Notes under the pieces: generated by a model
Told to the model about the DNA's origin: nothing
The model's input: only the letters and a program-made list of their open reading frames with translations
The model's database searches: none
Program-made: the position numbers and the translations under genes
Assembly (NCBI GenBank): GCA_900555195.1
Contig: USKC01000205.1
Coordinates: 1-5,847 of the forward strand
Direction: 5' to 3'
DNA length: 5,847 nucleotides
Source: an uncultured Lachnospiraceae bacterium
GTDB lineage: Bacteria; Bacillota; Clostridia; Lachnospirales; Lachnospiraceae
Part shown: piece after piece, positions 5,798 through 5,847 of the stretch
How positions within the stretch are numbered: the stretch's first letter is position 1
Layout: each line of letters starts with the position of its first letter

Positions 5798-5847
5798 CTT
5801 CATCCAATCCGCATGTAAGGGATTCCAGCCATGCCCCTCTCTCTGGT

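Larger units (their letters stand above)
5534..5847 (-). ncRNA. T-box riboswitch controlling thrS (5' end outside window)
   Basis: On the minus strand the window enters the distal part of Stem I. CAGAGAGAGG (5837-5846) is followed by an AGGG/CCCT apical stem (5835-5838 with 5818-5821) whose loop reads GCATGGCTGGAAT, resembling the conserved GGTTGGTG-type T-box loop. A specifier candidate ACC (5795-5797) follows, then TTCCGGAGCC. Downstream are a GGAGAA/TTCTCC hairpin (5728-5733 with 5718-5723) that may be Stem III, the T-box bulge sequence GGTGGAACCGTGC and an intrinsic terminator. T-boxes sense uncharged tRNA: the specifier pairs with the anticodon and the UGGN bulge with the acceptor end, stabilising the antiterminator so that the downstream synthetase is made. 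Context (thrS) and specifier agree on threonine. The AGTA/S-turn strand, the K-turn 5' half and the promoter lie beyond position 5847. Confidence 0.9.

Noticed and set aside
5640..5846. A 68-codon minus-strand frame open from the window edge to TAG at 5640, which could be the 3' end of a gene upstream of thrS.
   Set aside because: It overlaps Stem I and the linker of the T-box, whose signatures (AGAGAG, apical loop, specifier, antiterminator) explain the sequence better. The peptide shows no family I recognise. It should be revisited if sequence beyond 5847 shows a long frame.

Overview
The window looks like chromosomal DNA of an anaerobic low-to-mid-GC Firmicute. Family Lachnospiraceae or a close clostridial relative is the best guess. 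The reasons are a T-box riboswitch ahead of thrS, strong AGGAGG-type ribosome binding sites, an ECF sigma factor paired with a clostridial-style membrane anti-sigma factor, and roughly balanced base composition. This assignment is inference from gene families; no 16S or other marker gene is present.

Layout, left to right. Positions 1-717 (minus) hold most of a YaaA-family protein whose C-terminus is cut by the window edge. A divergent intergenic region (718-854) carries a probable ECF-type autoregulatory promoter and a possible housekeeping promoter. A two-gene plus-strand operon follows: an ECF sigma factor of the SigV-like type (855-1340) and its presumed anti-sigma partner (1368-2297). The partner has one membrane segment, a long acidic low-complexity linker and an extracytoplasmic domain that appears to be duplicated. 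A bidirectional terminator (2326-2374) separates this operon from a convergent minus-strand gene (2419-3339) for a TIM-barrel protein related to the phosphoenolpyruvate mutase superfamily. After a 245-base spacer with a long hairpin comes threonyl-tRNA synthetase thrS (3585-5339, minus). Its leader contains a T-box riboswitch (5534-5847, 5' end outside the window) with clear antiterminator and terminator arms.

How the parts work together. thrS is predicted to be induced when uncharged tRNA-Thr accumulates: the T-box reads an ACC specifier and the tRNA acceptor end, then switches between two mutually exclusive helices. The sigma/anti-sigma pair is predicted to be a self-contained envelope-signal switch. 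YaaA (peroxide/iron stress) and the mutase-like protein appear to be single transcription units with no obvious functional link to the others.

I see no phage, transposon, CRISPR, toxin-antitoxin or biosynthetic system. The points most worth a second look are the ThrS that lacks nearly all of the TGS domain, the duplicated sensor-like domain of the anti-sigma factor, and the unexplained 194-base leader between the T-box terminator and the thrS start.
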